A stretch of 64,000 bases of DNA from Craterostigma plantagineum (GCA_027422505.1 JAPQWV010001392.1:27246-91245), one strand, 5' to 3'; positions 11,568-24,345 are shown, counted from the first letter of the stretch. The notes: generated from the letters alone by a model not told the origin. Translations and numbers: made by a program.

Positions 11568-14155
11568 TGGTCGCGTCGAAAACGGCCAAAAATAATATTA
11601 ATCACCTTATTCACTCACTAAATACTAGTATAGCGAAAGTAGGGATCGTCTCCACAGGGAAAATAGTTGATTTATTTCTAATTTCAAACTCGATCAATAA
11701 TTATAATAATAATATTAATAATAATAATGATATTAAGGGGGGTTTTGATGATAATGTTTTTAACGCAATAACGAGAAATAAAAATATCGAGACTAACGAT
11801 AATAAAATAATAGTCGAAGGAATTATTGTCCACCTAGATTTATTTAACTGATCATCGATTTAATAAAATATTATGTCAGCGCAAGCATAATCGGTTATAG
11901 TTATCGACGAACGCCTAATAACAAATCTTTTCTTACTTTCTTGGTAATTAAGAGACGCTCTATAATTACTTCCCTAATCGAAAATAATCTCCGGGACGCC
12001 CTGCAAGATTTAAAGTTCCGACAGCGTTAAATACGAAAATGACCCGATTATTGACTAATAAACTCGGACGCCGGTTTATTAAAATCAAATCGTTTAACCT
12101 TACAATATAACTTACACTTACCGTAGGTAGAGAAGTTGAATATTATTTGCTACTTATTAAAACGAACAAACAATTACGGATTTGTTGTTTGAATTAGCTA
12201 TTGATTTACCTAGGTCTCGTAAATATTGGCCACTACTTACTTAACCCACGCAATCGATCTTTAATTAATTCAAAGGTAAACGAATACTCACGCTTACAAA
12301 AGGAGGCTCGTTAATCTCACAGTTTTAACAAACCTAAGCTTCGAATAATCCTTCAACTATAGATATTAGCCTCTAAACATACAGTAGAAACTCTATAAAT
12401 TAATACGGTTGGGACTGGCCAAATTTATTAATTAAAAGAGTTATTAATTAATCGATAAATTAATAATTATTAATTTATCGATAAATTAATATTTTATTAA
12501 TTTATAGTGTATATAACTTTCAAACTTCCCAAACATCAAATGCAAAGGAAAATTTCTTGTTGACCTATGAGAAAACAATGCCAGGAATTCTTACAATGAT
12601 AAGGACAACTAGAGATAATATGCAAGGGTAAATTGATTTCAACAAAAAACAAATGACAATTGATTCATTTTTCAAGTAATCTTTGTTCATGTAATATGAG
12701 AATGTTTTTACATATGGAATTATTAATTTATAATTTATACGGGACCTATAGAAATTATCAAAAGTCTATTATCTTATAATTTTAGAGAATTATTAATTTA
12801 GTACGTTATCCCCAAGTCGGGACCGGCTGGAAATATTATATTAAAGAGTTTATAAAATTATCGAGTATTAATTTATAGAGTTTCTACTGTATTAATAAAA
12901 ATGCATATAGAATTTATCGACATATTGGAAGATAAAACTAGTTACGATTACTCCAATATGGATTTCTACGATTTACTTATTTTACTCAATTAAGCAACAA
13001 CATCAAACTATTAATGGCTTTGAGGAGAAAAATATATATAAAATAACCTTGCATAAAAACGTATAACTTCCAATAAAAACTCAAACACCTACAAAAGAAA
13101 TCAATTATGAAACGCAATAAAGCTTTCTCTAATACCTTCTTGCTGTAACTTAGTGACATTATATTATAATAATAGCAATCAAAGCAATCTAAGCATACTT
13201 AACACAATAAAACGAAAGAGCAAGGATTCGACCAATTAAACTATTAACTAATCAAATACTAAATGTAATTCTCAAACCCATCTCATTGAAACCGAATAGC
13301 ACAACCATTAATAATGTCTTAAGATGTAAAATAACACTTAAAGTTTAAAACGGAAAGATAAAGCAAATGAATACTGGAATATTTGTAAGGATTATTTGTC
13401 ACTCTCTTCTACTCACAGTCGCTCCTTGAATTTGATTTGAGAGCTAACAGCTTCCATGGAGATAAGCTGCCAATTTAATGAATTCGACCCTCTCTGCTAT
13501 CTCAAAATCTGCTCTTATCATTAAATCTTGACTCACTCTCGCTCCATCTCTGTTTCGCTCTCTGAATCCATTTCACAGCAGTTCTGTATTTATAGACGTC
13601 CGTGGTTCCTTCATTTCTTTCTCTTCCCCAATCGACATGGAACAGAAATCACGCTCTTTGGACATCAAGCTCAGAAATCACGCAACCCTCTTTCTCCTTT
13701 TGTCTGCTTGGACCTTGCGTGACTGTATAAAGTTAGCCCATCTTTCTCTCCTCTGTTATTTCTTGTCTTTGGTCTGTCGACAATTAGCATCCTTTGTAGA
13801 ATTTAAGCAGACCAAAATATATCAAAACAAAGACATTGATTTGTTGTCATTTGACTATGAGTGGCGTGTTTGAGTGGTTGGTGTTTTTCAGCGGTGATGT
13901 CCTCTTTCCCTGATTTATAATCTTCAAGTTGGGTATTTGATTGAGCAGATTGAATTTATATGGACCATGGGCCTAAATGTTTGGCCGATTGGACTGAATG
14001 ACCCATCTTTACGGTTCTATTTTGCCTATTTTGCTTCGATACCTGTAAGGCCTGTAATTAAAACGTAATCGTAGAATACCGTTGTGGATTGTAGAAATAT
14101 CGACCAAAAATGCACTTTTTACGGGGCATGAAATATTGTAAATTATTATATATCA
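11568..14155 (-). repeat. 5' LTR of the Athila-like element (with nested MITE)
   Basis: 2588 bp with the same borders as the 3' LTR (TGGTCGCG to ATATATCA on the plus strand). It differs from it by a 510-bp insertion at 12382-12891 and scattered substitutions and small indels. It would hold the element promoter. Confidence 0.92.
12382..12889. mobile_element. Emigrant-like MITE (pogo / Tc1-mariner type)
   Basis: The segment is flanked by TA at 12380-12381 and 12890-12891 and has terminal inverted repeats starting CAGTAGAAACTCTATAAATT. The sister LTR has a single uninterrupted TA at this position, so the empty site is visible. The termini closely resemble the Emigrant consensus I know from Arabidopsis (CAGTAAAACCTCTATAAATT). 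The 508-bp body is AT-rich, has no ORF and is partly palindromic. Movement would need a pogo-like transposase supplied in trans. Confidence 0.9.
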
Positions 14156-14160
14156 CTTGG
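14156..14160. repeat. Target-site duplication (right) of Athila-like element
   Basis: CTTGG, identical to 2524-2528. Confidence 0.92.
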
Positions 14161-14880
14161 CGGCTGGTAGTTTCCACCAGGAGGTAGCTGAGGGATGTTC
14201 TCCGCATGTAACTCCATAAACTCCCTGATGATCACATTGAGCCATCGAGCATAGGGCACGTTCTTCTATCGTCGGTTCTCTTTCTGCCGAATCTGGTCCG
14301 CGAGGTCGTTCCAGATCAGCTGAGTGTAGTCAAAATTTCTTGAGAAGGCGATGCCGTGGAAGATCCTCAAAATATTGCTGTTGCCCTTATCGAATCCTGC
14401 ATGCTTGGGCGACAGACACTTATTCACTATTCCGAATAGTGTCTTCCACGGGTGAGGGATATCGCTGCTCTGGACCTGAGCTAATCTTGTAAGCGGCGGT
14501 TGGTATCCCATGTGCAAGAAGTCCTGAATCATCTCTGCGTCCGTCGGGAGCGGGTCGTAGTTGTCGTTGTGGGGCAAGCCCAGCATCATCCCGAACTGGC
14601 TCTTGCTCATAAGAATATGCCGCGTCCTGAGTTTTGTTGTGAAGGAGAATGCCCCATTTGCTACAACTCCTTGTATATATCCCCAGAATTGCTGGAGATA
14701 GACCATCGGCACCGATGCGGTGACCGTTAACGCATGCTAGATGGGGTGGCCTCTGAGGATGGATACGATGATCTCGTTCGGGCACCGAAATGTGCTCAGA
14801 TCGAGCTGAAAGTTCGTATCCTAAACCTTCAAGTACAGATTGTGATCATATATATGATTGTATCTTGTGTAGTGATCCAT
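14156..14880 (-). pseudogene. Retroelement-type gene, N-terminal half
   Basis: From an ATG at 14880 one frame can be followed to the insertion junction with three in-frame stops (near 14823, near 14746 and at 14266). It reads FRCPNEIIVSILRGHPI, then SVPMVYLQQFWGYIQGVV, then KNVPYARWLNVIIREFMELH just past the 14266 stop. The MVYLQQFW and PYxRWLNxII blocks recall the N-terminal part of uncharacterised retroelement proteins in Asteraceae (recognition from memory). The frame continues in 2528-1454 once the Athila-like element is removed. No enzyme motif is seen; it may be a gag-like or accessory protein. Confidence 0.55.
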
Positions 14881-17800
14881 CTGAAAAATAAGATATATAA
14901 AAGTTTATTAGATCAATTTTATTTTAAGTCGAAATATGAATAAATTTCATCAAACTATAGTAATATTGCAAATAATAGCATGTTCGATGAATTTTGAATT
15001 GAAATCATATCAAATGCATAGTGTATGTTCAATTTCAAAATCGTGATGGCATGAATGTAATTTCGAATGAAATATATGTCGCGTGAAAAATAGTTCGAAA
15101 TTTCGCTAAGTGTTAAATCAGTAAGTCACTGTTCATGCCGAGAAAATTTTCGGTCGATAAAATTGATTTTGAATTTGATTTCCTATGCATTGATTTCAAT
15201 TGAATGTTTCCGTGTAATTTTTCGATCGAGAAATTTTATTCGCTAATATTCGCTACACTGTAAAAGACTTAGAGAAAAATTTTCTAAGTGTTGAAGATTG
15301 AAATCTAGACTGTAGTCGATCAATTTTACGATCGAGAAAAATTCCGTGTAAATTTACGATCGAGAAATTATTTCTCAGGTAAATTTACTGTCGAGAAATT
15401 TTCTTCGATTGAATAAAATTTTTCGATTTGAAATTTGTCAAGCGGTAGATAGTTTTCGATTTAAAGTAAAATTTTCGCTGTTGTACTTATTTATCGAGAA
15501 ATTGGTCAACGACGAAACTAAGTCAATCGTCGAGAAATTTTTCGATCAATTTAATCTAAGCGGCGAATTTTACATCGAAATATTAAGCATTGAAAAATTA
15601 ATTATCGGTGCTAAATTTTTGCGACCGAAATAAAATGAAATCGAAATTTTAATTTTGCGATCGTAAGTTTAACGCTCTATTTGAATTTGCATCTAAATTA
15701 TACATTAAGTGCATAAGTTTTTCACTCGCAGAAAATTATAATTGGATTTTTCGATGGTAAGTTTAACGGTCAAAATCTTTTATCGTGATGACTAAATCAA
15801 AATTTTGCGGCCGAAAACTAAATCGACACAAATAGTATCTCAATTGAATCGGAATTCAATTAAGATTATTTGCGATCGACAATGTTCTTCGACAGCTTCC
15901 AAACTTCAAAACCAGTTTCATCGAAACTCATTTTAACGTCACAGATGCAGATTTTTCCGAAGAATTAAACTATCTGTTTCATCAAAAACATCAAATCTAT
16001 CTAAAAAAAGGCATTTAACTCAGAAAATCCAAGAAACATGCCAGAATTTAGTGAAACAGTATGCGTTAAACTATTTTTGAAGAACAGTAGAAAATCTTAA
16101 CTAAACATGCGAAAAACTACAGAATGTAAATGCAAAACAAGTTATAACATTCGCAATCGTTAACCGAATCGAATTTCTACCTTAATCAGACGATTTGAAG
16201 TGAAAAAATCGAAAGATTTTGAAGGTTTTTGAATCGTCTGAGAAAGTTTTGCGAGAAAGTTTTTTTTTCGATTAGGTTTTGCGTGAGAAAAAGTTTTTCG
16301 ACTGACAAAAGTTAAACTTTTATTAACTAGCATTAATTCGTTGTTGGGCTTGTGATTTGACATTTTGCGATTTAATGGATCAGGCCCATTACTATTTGCA
16401 CACGAAAAATTCAATTTTTCGATCGCAAATTATCGCGGTTAATCAAAATCAATCCCAACACTGTTTACGATCGTGAAACTTTAGATTGCGAATTAATTCT
16501 AATATCTAGTTTCTCGATAGAAAGTTCTTCTAAAGAATTTCAGATTGACCCCTATTTCAAAATAAAACCATTGTAAGGCTCCCCTTAGTAATTAAAATAA
16601 ATGCAAACTCCCTGTATTTTCCGTGTAGTAACGTCTAGCTCGCCTGACAGAAGTTTAAAAATCTGTACCACTTAGAGATAAACGTTAGTAATAATGGAGT
16701 TAATCAGCAATTATTTTTGGCAATTTTATCTTTGAAATATTTGGTCTTGTGTCTAGCTCCTCTCTTTGTAGTGTCGACGCCTCACTCCGTAATTTTGTTT
16801 GAAGGAATCTTAAACACTTAGAGAAAAACGTCGAGACTATTTGGAGCTAATCCACGATTTTTATATTTGCTCCCCCTCAAATAATGCGCAAGAATTGACT
16901 AATTATGCAAGCATATGAAATCAATTCAATTCACGAGCATATAACACACAAATCTGCCAAGTAAGTACGTATACATGGTCCCCGAAAACATGTACTTCAA
17001 AATATTGTGTGAGGGTGGAGGAAAAAAAATTATCGCATTTAAACAATTCAGTACCAATGCAATCTAAAATTGCATTTAGAATGTGCGATACACTAAAGAA
17101 ATTCGCATTTATTCAATTCAACGTATATGAAACATAATATTTCATGTCAAAATGTGCGAATTTTATTATTTATTATATATATACATATTTTACTATTATT
17201 ATAGTATGGGGTCAGAGTATTTTGCTTCGATCAATCGTCATTCTTAAAATTTTACGAGACATTTGAAAGACGAAAATGCCGTCAAGTCTTGTCATCAAAC
17301 TAAAGTCCTAAGTTCATAGACTGCTCCATTTCGACAACTCTCACTAGTTCGCTCTTGCTCTCAATAATTTCTATCTTGGGATTTTTATATTTTTATCACT
17401 TAAGTGAACACAAGCAGTTTCAAGTCAATATACCTGTGATCGAGGCGTGTTTAATCATTTCACCCAAGCGAGAGACCGATTGGAATCAAAGGGGTGTAAA
17501 GGTTTTAGTTTGGCTAGGACTTAGAAGGGAAGGAATTTAGAGGAAAGTGAGCTTATCTCTTCGTCATCTTCCATTTCTACGTCCGTCTCCTTTCTTTTTA
17601 GCGTCTTTCCCTCTTTTACTATCCCTTATGAAGCTATGCTCAAGCTGAAGCTCCGCTTCTCCATGAGGCTATAGGAGATTATCGTACGCGAAGTTCTTCT
17701 CGTTGGTTCTCGGGCCGATACCGTGCTCCTCTTCTCTTAATCCATAGAGAGGTTTCAGAGATTTTCTTTTTGGAAAAGTTCACGGTTATGGAATTCGTAG

Positions 17801-18493
17801 CTGAGGCTGCGCTCCTCTTCTCGTTTCCCGATATAAGATCGGATTATCGTTGGAGAAGTTCACTTCGTGGTGCTTCCCTTCCAGCCGTTCTGACGAGCGT
17901 ACGAGATTATCGTTGGAGAAGTTCGCAGCAGGAACCATGCCACTTTCTACAAGGTAGTCGGAAGGCCGGTTCCTTTGGTCTTTGCGCGTTGAGCAATGCC
18001 TTCTTTTGTCATCATCCTACTTTTCTTTTGTTATCTCCCCCTCCTGTTCTCGTTTGAACAACCATTCGAAGAGTATAGAATTCTGTTGAAGGCTGGGAAT
18101 GAGTTTCAAATGAAGAAAAGGACGTCGGAGAAGGCTCAAAGTGGATGACTACTGGCAAACGTGGGGGAATTTATATAAGGCCGAGTGAGGAATATCCTAA
18201 ACTCCCTTATCATTTTCCTAACGATCTAACGCAAGATGAGTATGACACCAAGAATCACTAGGTAAGACAAGTAATTTATGTGTGACTCACTCGAGAAGTA
18301 GATCCAAAGAAAGGAAAAAGGAACAAGGCTTGAATCCTCACGCATGTAGAGTTACTTTGTGTCTAGTGGAACAATCAAATGACCTTTTAGGCACAAGAAT
18401 GCGACTTAGACTGACAAAATTTAAGCAATTAAATCGATCGCATGTCGGGGTAAAATTCTTGGTGACTTTAGATCAAAGCATCCTAAAGGATTT
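14881..18493. other. AT-rich region without recognisable genes
   Basis: About 3.6 kb with no supported ORF. From about 15100 to 16450 it is dense with variants of TTCGATCGAGAAATTT. At 17842-17863 and about 17908-17929 the phrase GATTATCGTTGGAGAAGTTC is repeated. A (TA)n tract lies near 18510-18530. It may be old LTR or LTR-derived DNA, but I see no borders. Confidence 0.6.
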
Positions 18494-18780
18494 CGTCATA
18501 CCCCATTATATTATATATATATATATATTTATTTTATTTTTTATTATTTATTATTAATTTTATCACGCAAGATAAGGACAAATAGGCATAGAAAACACAT
18601 AGAATAGAGCGTGTGATAGCACAGAAGATCAGGTAATGCACATATTACGGAAGATTCAGCATGCCTAATTTTCCGACAATGAATTGGAATCGTTTCTCAT
18701 CCATGGGATGAGCTATAAAGCTCAGTAAGTGGAAATATGCATGTATGCACGTATCAACTAGCAAAGGCATCCGCGCCAGT

Positions 18781-18920
18781 TAGAGCCGTCAAATGGGCGC
18801 GGGCCTGCCCGCCCCGCCCCCCCAAAAAGGGCGGGCTGGGCTGGGATATTTTAGGCCCGCCTCTGGGCCAGCCCGCGCGGGCCGCGGACTTGGCGGGGCG
18901 GGGGCCAGCCCGCCAGTTTA

Positions 18921-18959
<39 letters not shown>

Positions 18960-19326
18960 TATATCATATATTACGTTTAAACATATTAAGTTAATAGTTA
19001 ATGATTCCTTAATTATACCATAATTAATAACATATGTATTTATAAATATATAATTAATACATTATTTATCCATAATCTATTATTAAATACCTTAATTAAC
19101 TAAAACTAATTAATAAATTAAATTATAAAATGAAAATACAAAAAAATAAATATTTTTTATATGCGGGCGGGCCTGGCCCGCCTGGCCCGCGGCCCGCCGC
19201 GGGGCGGGCCGGTCCCTGATTTTTTAGGCCCGCCTGGTGGCGGGCCAGCCCGCCCCGCCCCGCCAAGTGGCGGGCTTTGGCGGGCGGCGGGCCAACCTGG
19301 CCCGGCCCGCCATTTTGACAGCTCTA
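18781..19326. mobile_element. GC-rich hAT MITE, copy A
   Basis: 546 bp with inverted termini TAGAGCCGTCAAATGGGC and (inverted from the right end) TAGAGCTGTCAAAATGGCGG. The 8-bp flanks GCGCCAGT and GCGGCAGT differ by one base, as expected for a hAT target duplication. Both ends are packed with GGCGGGCC/CCCGCC units around an AT-rich core with a (TA)n tract. No transposase is present. It sits inside the long LTR. Confidence 0.87.
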
Positions 19327-20249
19327 GCGGCAGTGCTTTCTAATACTCACATACTCATATTTCTTTTATCATTTTCTTTTCCATTTCCTTCTTATTTCTA
19401 TCAGGCCCATAGCTAACTTACTACTCCCACCACCATAAAATGAGCTCAAATCCTATTCAGATTCAATACGATAGTCATCCCACTCTGGTTAAGATAAACT
19501 AGGGTTTATCTCCAGTTTTATCGTTCACCAGGTCGCCCCTCTATCTGACGATCGTCCTTTTTCATTGCGGTTGCCTTTCCTGGCACTCTGGCTTACGCCA
19601 TGTGTCTCGTCCAGGTGACCCTCGTCCGCTACCTAAATAATTTAGGTACATACATTCGACGGTTTACCCCCGTCATGGGGCCTTCGTAGAAGTAGCTATA
19701 CTATGACTCTTCATGAGTCTACATTAAATACTAATGTCTTCAAACATATTTTGTTTTCAAGACGATCATTATTGTGCATACTCATACTTCTAATCCTCAC
19801 ATCATTCGTGTATGCACATGCTCATGTCACATAATAATGCAATAAATGTTTACTATGCAAAAGCATATCGAAACATTTCACTTCATCAATCATCACCACA
19901 TATTCACATCAAAGCACATAGTCACATAAAACAAATACATATAACACAAATTATGTGTTGTAGGTGGGATTCCCACTTACCTGACGTCCTTAAGCTAATT
20001 GCTAACCAGTCTGGTGAGTTTCCTAAAATCTCGTCCTTTAACCACGAAAAGACCATAAAATCAGTTTATATATTATATTAATTAACTACGTAAATTTTCG
20101 TTCGGAAATTCCATCAAAAAGGACGTTTGCCTATACCGTAATTTGCCCCTGAAAACACCGAGGAACAATTATGATCGGGCGTTACGGAAAACCATGCCCA
20201 TTAGACTCAAAATATTTTTCTGATTAAAACGTTTTATTCGTAGGGGTTC

Positions 20250-20810
20250 TGATTCGCAAAGTGCATTACATGAACCCGCGAAATTCTACACAGTAACCAA
20301 GTTCGCGAAGTGTTACACAGATTCGCGAACCCACACGCAATTCGCGAAATCTATACAATTCGCAAAATTGTTATAGTTCGAAAAATCTCTACAATTCGAA
20401 AAACCATTCGCGAACTGGTCACCTCACAGTTCGCGAATTTAAACCGGCCCGCAAAACTTAGTTCACAAACCTCATAGTTCGCGAAATATTACCCAAATTC
20501 TCGAATCTATACACAGTTAGCGAAATCCCTATGATTCACGAAACCAATTCGCAAAACTCCCCATTCATGAAATGTGATTCGTGAAACAAAATTCACAATT
20601 CAAAATTCGCGAAAGTCATTTACACTCATTTCGCGAATTCCTTCAATTCTGCGAACTAACAAATACAATTCGTGAACTCTTTTCACTCTTACATACAGTT
20701 CGCAAAATTCTCTTTACACACTCATAATTTGCGAAACTTATTCTTTTCCCCAAAACTTTCGCTTCCCTAATGATTCGCAAATCAAGGTTCGTGAAACTCA
20801 CATTTCACGC
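20250..20810. repeat. Island of TTCGCGAA-type motifs in the LTR
   Basis: Roughly two dozen variants of TTCGCGAA (with TTCGCAAA, TTCGTGAA and TTCGAAAA) occur at irregular spacing of about 15-30 bases. The matching part of the homologous LTR at 44740-46150 holds TCTCGAAAT-type motifs instead. Confidence 0.75.
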
Positions 20811-21507
20811 CCCCGTCATCACCAAAAACACTGTTAATACCCAGAAACTTGAGACATTCGATCAAAATTCATTTCCTTCAAGAACACGATGAACATCTTA
20901 AAAACTTTAAAAATATAACCCTTTAAATGAAAAATCTGTATAAAACCTGAGCAAATCTAACTTCTCACACTTAGAGCATACTAAATCATAACATAAAGCT
21001 TAAAGATTAAGGTAAGAAATTTATACCCTCTCCAAGCTCGATTTGACTTCTGCTTTAGCTTCTCTCTAAATTCCTAATTCTCGCTAATTACCAAATGAGG
21101 TGTTTAATTTCTTTTCTTTATCTCGTCCACTTGAAGTTAATGATAGGTAAATGACAAATACTTTAACCTAATCCCTATCTTAAATTACGTAAGGTTTTCT
21201 CCTTTGATAAAATCTTTACAAAGACCCATTATTACAGTAATTATTAAGTTATGAAATTCTCCTCCCTTGAATCCATAATTCACATGTTAGTCCTAACAAA
21301 TTTCACATACTCCACATTCCTTAATTTCGAAACTTCATCTTTCGAAATTAATCCTTCAAGAATTCCTCTCATTATTATAATTTCAATACTCGTCATGAAA
21401 TCATTATTCCAAATAAACACATAATAAATAAAAATATGCAGTCATATAATCACATAATATGCATGCAAATTTATTGGCCGGCTTACTTACGGGACCCGGG
21501 TATTACA

Positions 21508-24345
21508 GCAAGTAATGGCGATTGCACTTGACTATCACTATATATGGGTATATTATTTAGATTGTACCCACAGTCGTGAAGCTGTGTCCGCATCCACAAC
21601 ATCTGTGAGCAACAACTGGCGGCTGCTACGTATTCTGCTTCGGCCGTCGAAGTGGACACACAGTTCTGCTTTTTGGATGACCAGCAGACCAGCTTTTCTC
21701 CTAGAAATTGAGCGCCGCCGGACCTGCTTTTCCTGTCCATTCGGCAACCTGCATAGTCACGCCAGTGTAGCCGATAAGTTTGAAATTCGTACCCTTTGGA
21801 TACCATAGGCCAAGGGTAGAGGTGCCCTTAAGGTAGCGTAGAATTCTTTTGACCGCGAGCATATGGGATTCTTTGGGATCGGCTTGAAAACGGGCACACA
21901 AGCAGGTGGCAAACATGATATCCGGTCGGCTCGAAGTGCGGTAGAGAAGAGATCCAATAATACTGCGATACAGTGTGATGTCGACCGATTTACCAGAGGG
22001 ATCGGCATCCAACTTGCAGCTTGGTGACATAGGTGTGCTGAGAGGCTTGCTCTGGTTTTGATGAAACTTCTTCAGAATATCCTTGATGTATTTTGTCTGA
22101 CTGATGAAAATTCCATCATTGAGCTGCCTGACTTGAAGGCCTAAGAAAATTGCATCTCTCCCATGTGACTCATCTCGAATTTGCTCTTCATGAGATCTCC
22201 AAACTTCTTGCAGAGCCGAGGATTTGTTGATTCGAAGATGATGTCGTCGACGTATACTTGGACGACCATCAAATCTTTTTCATGCCATTTAATGAAGAGG
22301 GTTGTGTCTATCGTACCTCGTATGAATCCAGACTTCACCAGGAAATCACTCAGGACATCGTACCAAGCACGTGGGGCTTGTTTTAGTCCATAGAGAGCTT
22401 TGTTCAAGCGATAGACGTGATCGGGATGTTCTTGATCAACGAAACCTTCCGGTTGAGCGACGTAGACTTCTTCTTTTAACACGCCGTTGAGAAAGCGGTT
22501 TTAACAGCCATCTGATAGACTTTGAAGTCTTTGTGAGCCACATAAGCCAGCAGGAGGCGGATAGCTTCGATACGGGCAACAGGAGCATAAGTCTCGTCGT
22601 AGTCGATGCCTTCCTGTTGATTGTATCCCTTAGCAACTAGCCTTGCTTTGTTCCGGATCACTTCACCATCTTCATTTTTCTTATTCTTTAAAACCCATTT
22701 AGTTCCGACCACTGTTTTCCCATGTGCACGGGGTACCAAGGTCCACACTTGAAGACGTTCGAATTGATTGATTTCCTCTTGCATTGCAATTGCTCAATCT
22801 GGGTCTCGAAGTGCGTCTGCTACTTTGGTAGGCTCGTTTTGGCTCAGGAAGCAACTGAAAAGACTGTGTTGATGACGTGTCCTCACACCAACCGAAGGAT
22901 CGCCAATTATCTGAACAACTGGGAGGCCTCTCGTCCACTTGTGGTCATGAGGCAAGGCTGAAGTCGGTGCGTCAGCCATCTGTGGATCTGGATTGCCTAT
23001 AGTCTCTGATTCATCATTTGTCTGAGAAAGTTCCAATACTGCACTTGGATTGATCGTCTCTGATGATACTTCCTCGATGACCACTGTAGGTTCTTCGGTA
23101 TTCTGTGGCAATTCTGAATCGGGTGGGGTAGAGGTGTGAGATGAACTGGTACGTCGGTCTCGTTCGGTGGAGAATCCATGTAGGTGTAGTCGTGTATGAC
23201 CGATATACCGGTTCGAAGAGAGAATCCAAGTCGTCTATTGCAAGTCTCGTTGCTTCGTTTGACACTGATCCTAAGTTGTAGCCATCTTCTGTTGGTTTTG
23301 TGCCAACACACTAGTGATTACGGGTTCTGAAATGTTGTCTTCAGAAGCCAACGGGTTGAGCACGGGTCCTGAACTGAATTGAGCAGGAACCAACGGGTTA
23401 GGCACGGGTCCTGGACTGAGTTGACCAGAAGCCATTTCTGCCACTTCGTGGAAAGTGACATTATAGCTTTCCTTAATAGTTCGGTTGGACTTGATGTATA
23501 CTCGGTACGCTTTTGATGTTGAAGAATACCCGACAAATGTAGCTTCGAATGCTTTAGGGTCTAACTTTGCACGTTGCTCTCGGTCGTTCGCCACAAAGCA
23601 CTTGCACCCGAAGACTTTAAGGAAAGAGATGTTGGGCACTCTATTATTCATAATCTCGTACGGAGTCTTGTTGAACCGTTTGTGAACCACCGTCCTGTTT
23701 TGAGTGAAACAAGCAGTATTGACTGCTTCAGCCCATAGAAAGTGTGGAAGTCCCGATTGGATCAGCATTGTACGAGCGGCTTCCACTAGTGTTCGATTTT
23801 TCCTTTCAACGACCCATTTGTTGAGGTGTTTTGGCGGCTGAAAATTGATTCCAAGTTTCTGATAAAACTCACTGAGGTGATTGTTCTTGAACTCAGTGCC
23901 GTTGTCTGTTCTAACAACTTGAATAGTCTGTTGCAGCAGATTGTGAGTTGTGTTCACAAAATTGATATCAAGTCACCGGTCTCATCTTTTGTTCGGAGGA
24001 AGTTTGTCCACGTGTAGCAAGAATAGTCATCTACAATCACTAGGACATACTTTCTTCCATTGATACTCTGAGTCTGCATCGGACCACAGAGATCCATGCG
24101 AATTAGTTCCAATGGTCGAGAAGTAGACGTATTTTGCTTGACGTGATGAGATGCTCGCTTCATTTTTCCTAGGTGACATGCCGAACAATGATGCTCCCTT
24201 TGTAGTGTATAGTTGGAAGACCGTGAACCAACTTTTTCGTAGAAAGACGTTGGAGAGCTTTCATGTTTAGATGAGACAGTCGTTGATGCCACAGGCTGTT
24301 CCTCTGTAAATCAATCTGAGAAATGAGGCATACAACTGTCGAGGG
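21508..24345 (-). pseudogene. Copia pol fragment 1 (integrase, RT, RNase H)
   Basis: Frames on the minus strand give the GAG-pre-integrase block (RNSLWHQRLSHLNMKAL, then the CSACHLGKMKRASH zinc motif), the integrase core (LIRMDLCGPMQTQSINGRKY, VVRTDNGTEFKNNHLSEF), KVFGCKCFVANDREQRAKLD, the RT ([54 protein letters not shown] with the YVDD box) and the RNase H start (KKQNCVSTSTAEAEYVAAA). Order INT-RT-RH marks Ty1/copia. Several frame changes occur. The RNase H is cut within IPIYSDSQ.. at 21507, and gag, protease and LTRs are missing: chromovirus LTRs abut both ends. Confidence 0.85.

Larger units (their letters stand above)
2529..14155 (-). mobile_element. Athila-like Ty3/gypsy LTR retrotransposon, nearly complete
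   Basis: The element is 11.6 kb on the minus strand with two LTRs, a 5-bp target duplication (CTTGG), a tRNA-Asp primer site, a polypurine tract, and gag, protease, RT/RNase H and integrase in the Ty3/gypsy order. The RT block ([15 protein letters not shown] and [18 protein letters not shown]) and the gag block (GLIHLLPIFHGNAGEDPHKHL) have the Athila style. Comparing the LTRs by eye gives about two dozen differences over 2.08 kb outside one MITE, so insertion was recent. Even so, pol needs several frame changes (near 9.1, 8.96 and 7.08 kb), so this copy looks non-functional. No env-like ORF is present between integrase and the 3' LTR. Confidence 0.93.
18494..21507 (-). repeat. Long chromovirus-type LTR, likely solo (copy 2)
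   Basis: Reverse-complement homologue of 44599-47430. They share the start TAATACCCGxGTCCCGTxAGTAAG, the following ATAAATTTGCATGCATATTATGTG, a CCTACAACACATAA block, an ACCTAAATTATTTAGGT block, AGATAGAGGGGCGACCTGG and CTTACTGAGCTTTATAGCTC. The last 200 or so bases in the element sense (18494-18700) differ from copy 1. No internal domain is attached. Candidate flanks are GATTT on the left and GCAAG on the right, so no target duplication is seen. The left border is the less certain one. Confidence 0.7.

Noticed and set aside
18737..19343. Gly/Pro/Ala/Arg-rich ORFs in the GC-rich MITE (also at 41942-42177 and 49230-49460)
   Set aside because: Produced by GGCGGGCC-type repeats in every frame; no start context or conservation.
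20250..20810. Regular-looking short repeats considered as a CRISPR-like or satellite array
   Set aside because: Units are only 8-10 bases, degenerate and irregularly spaced, in a plant LTR; no CRISPR structure.
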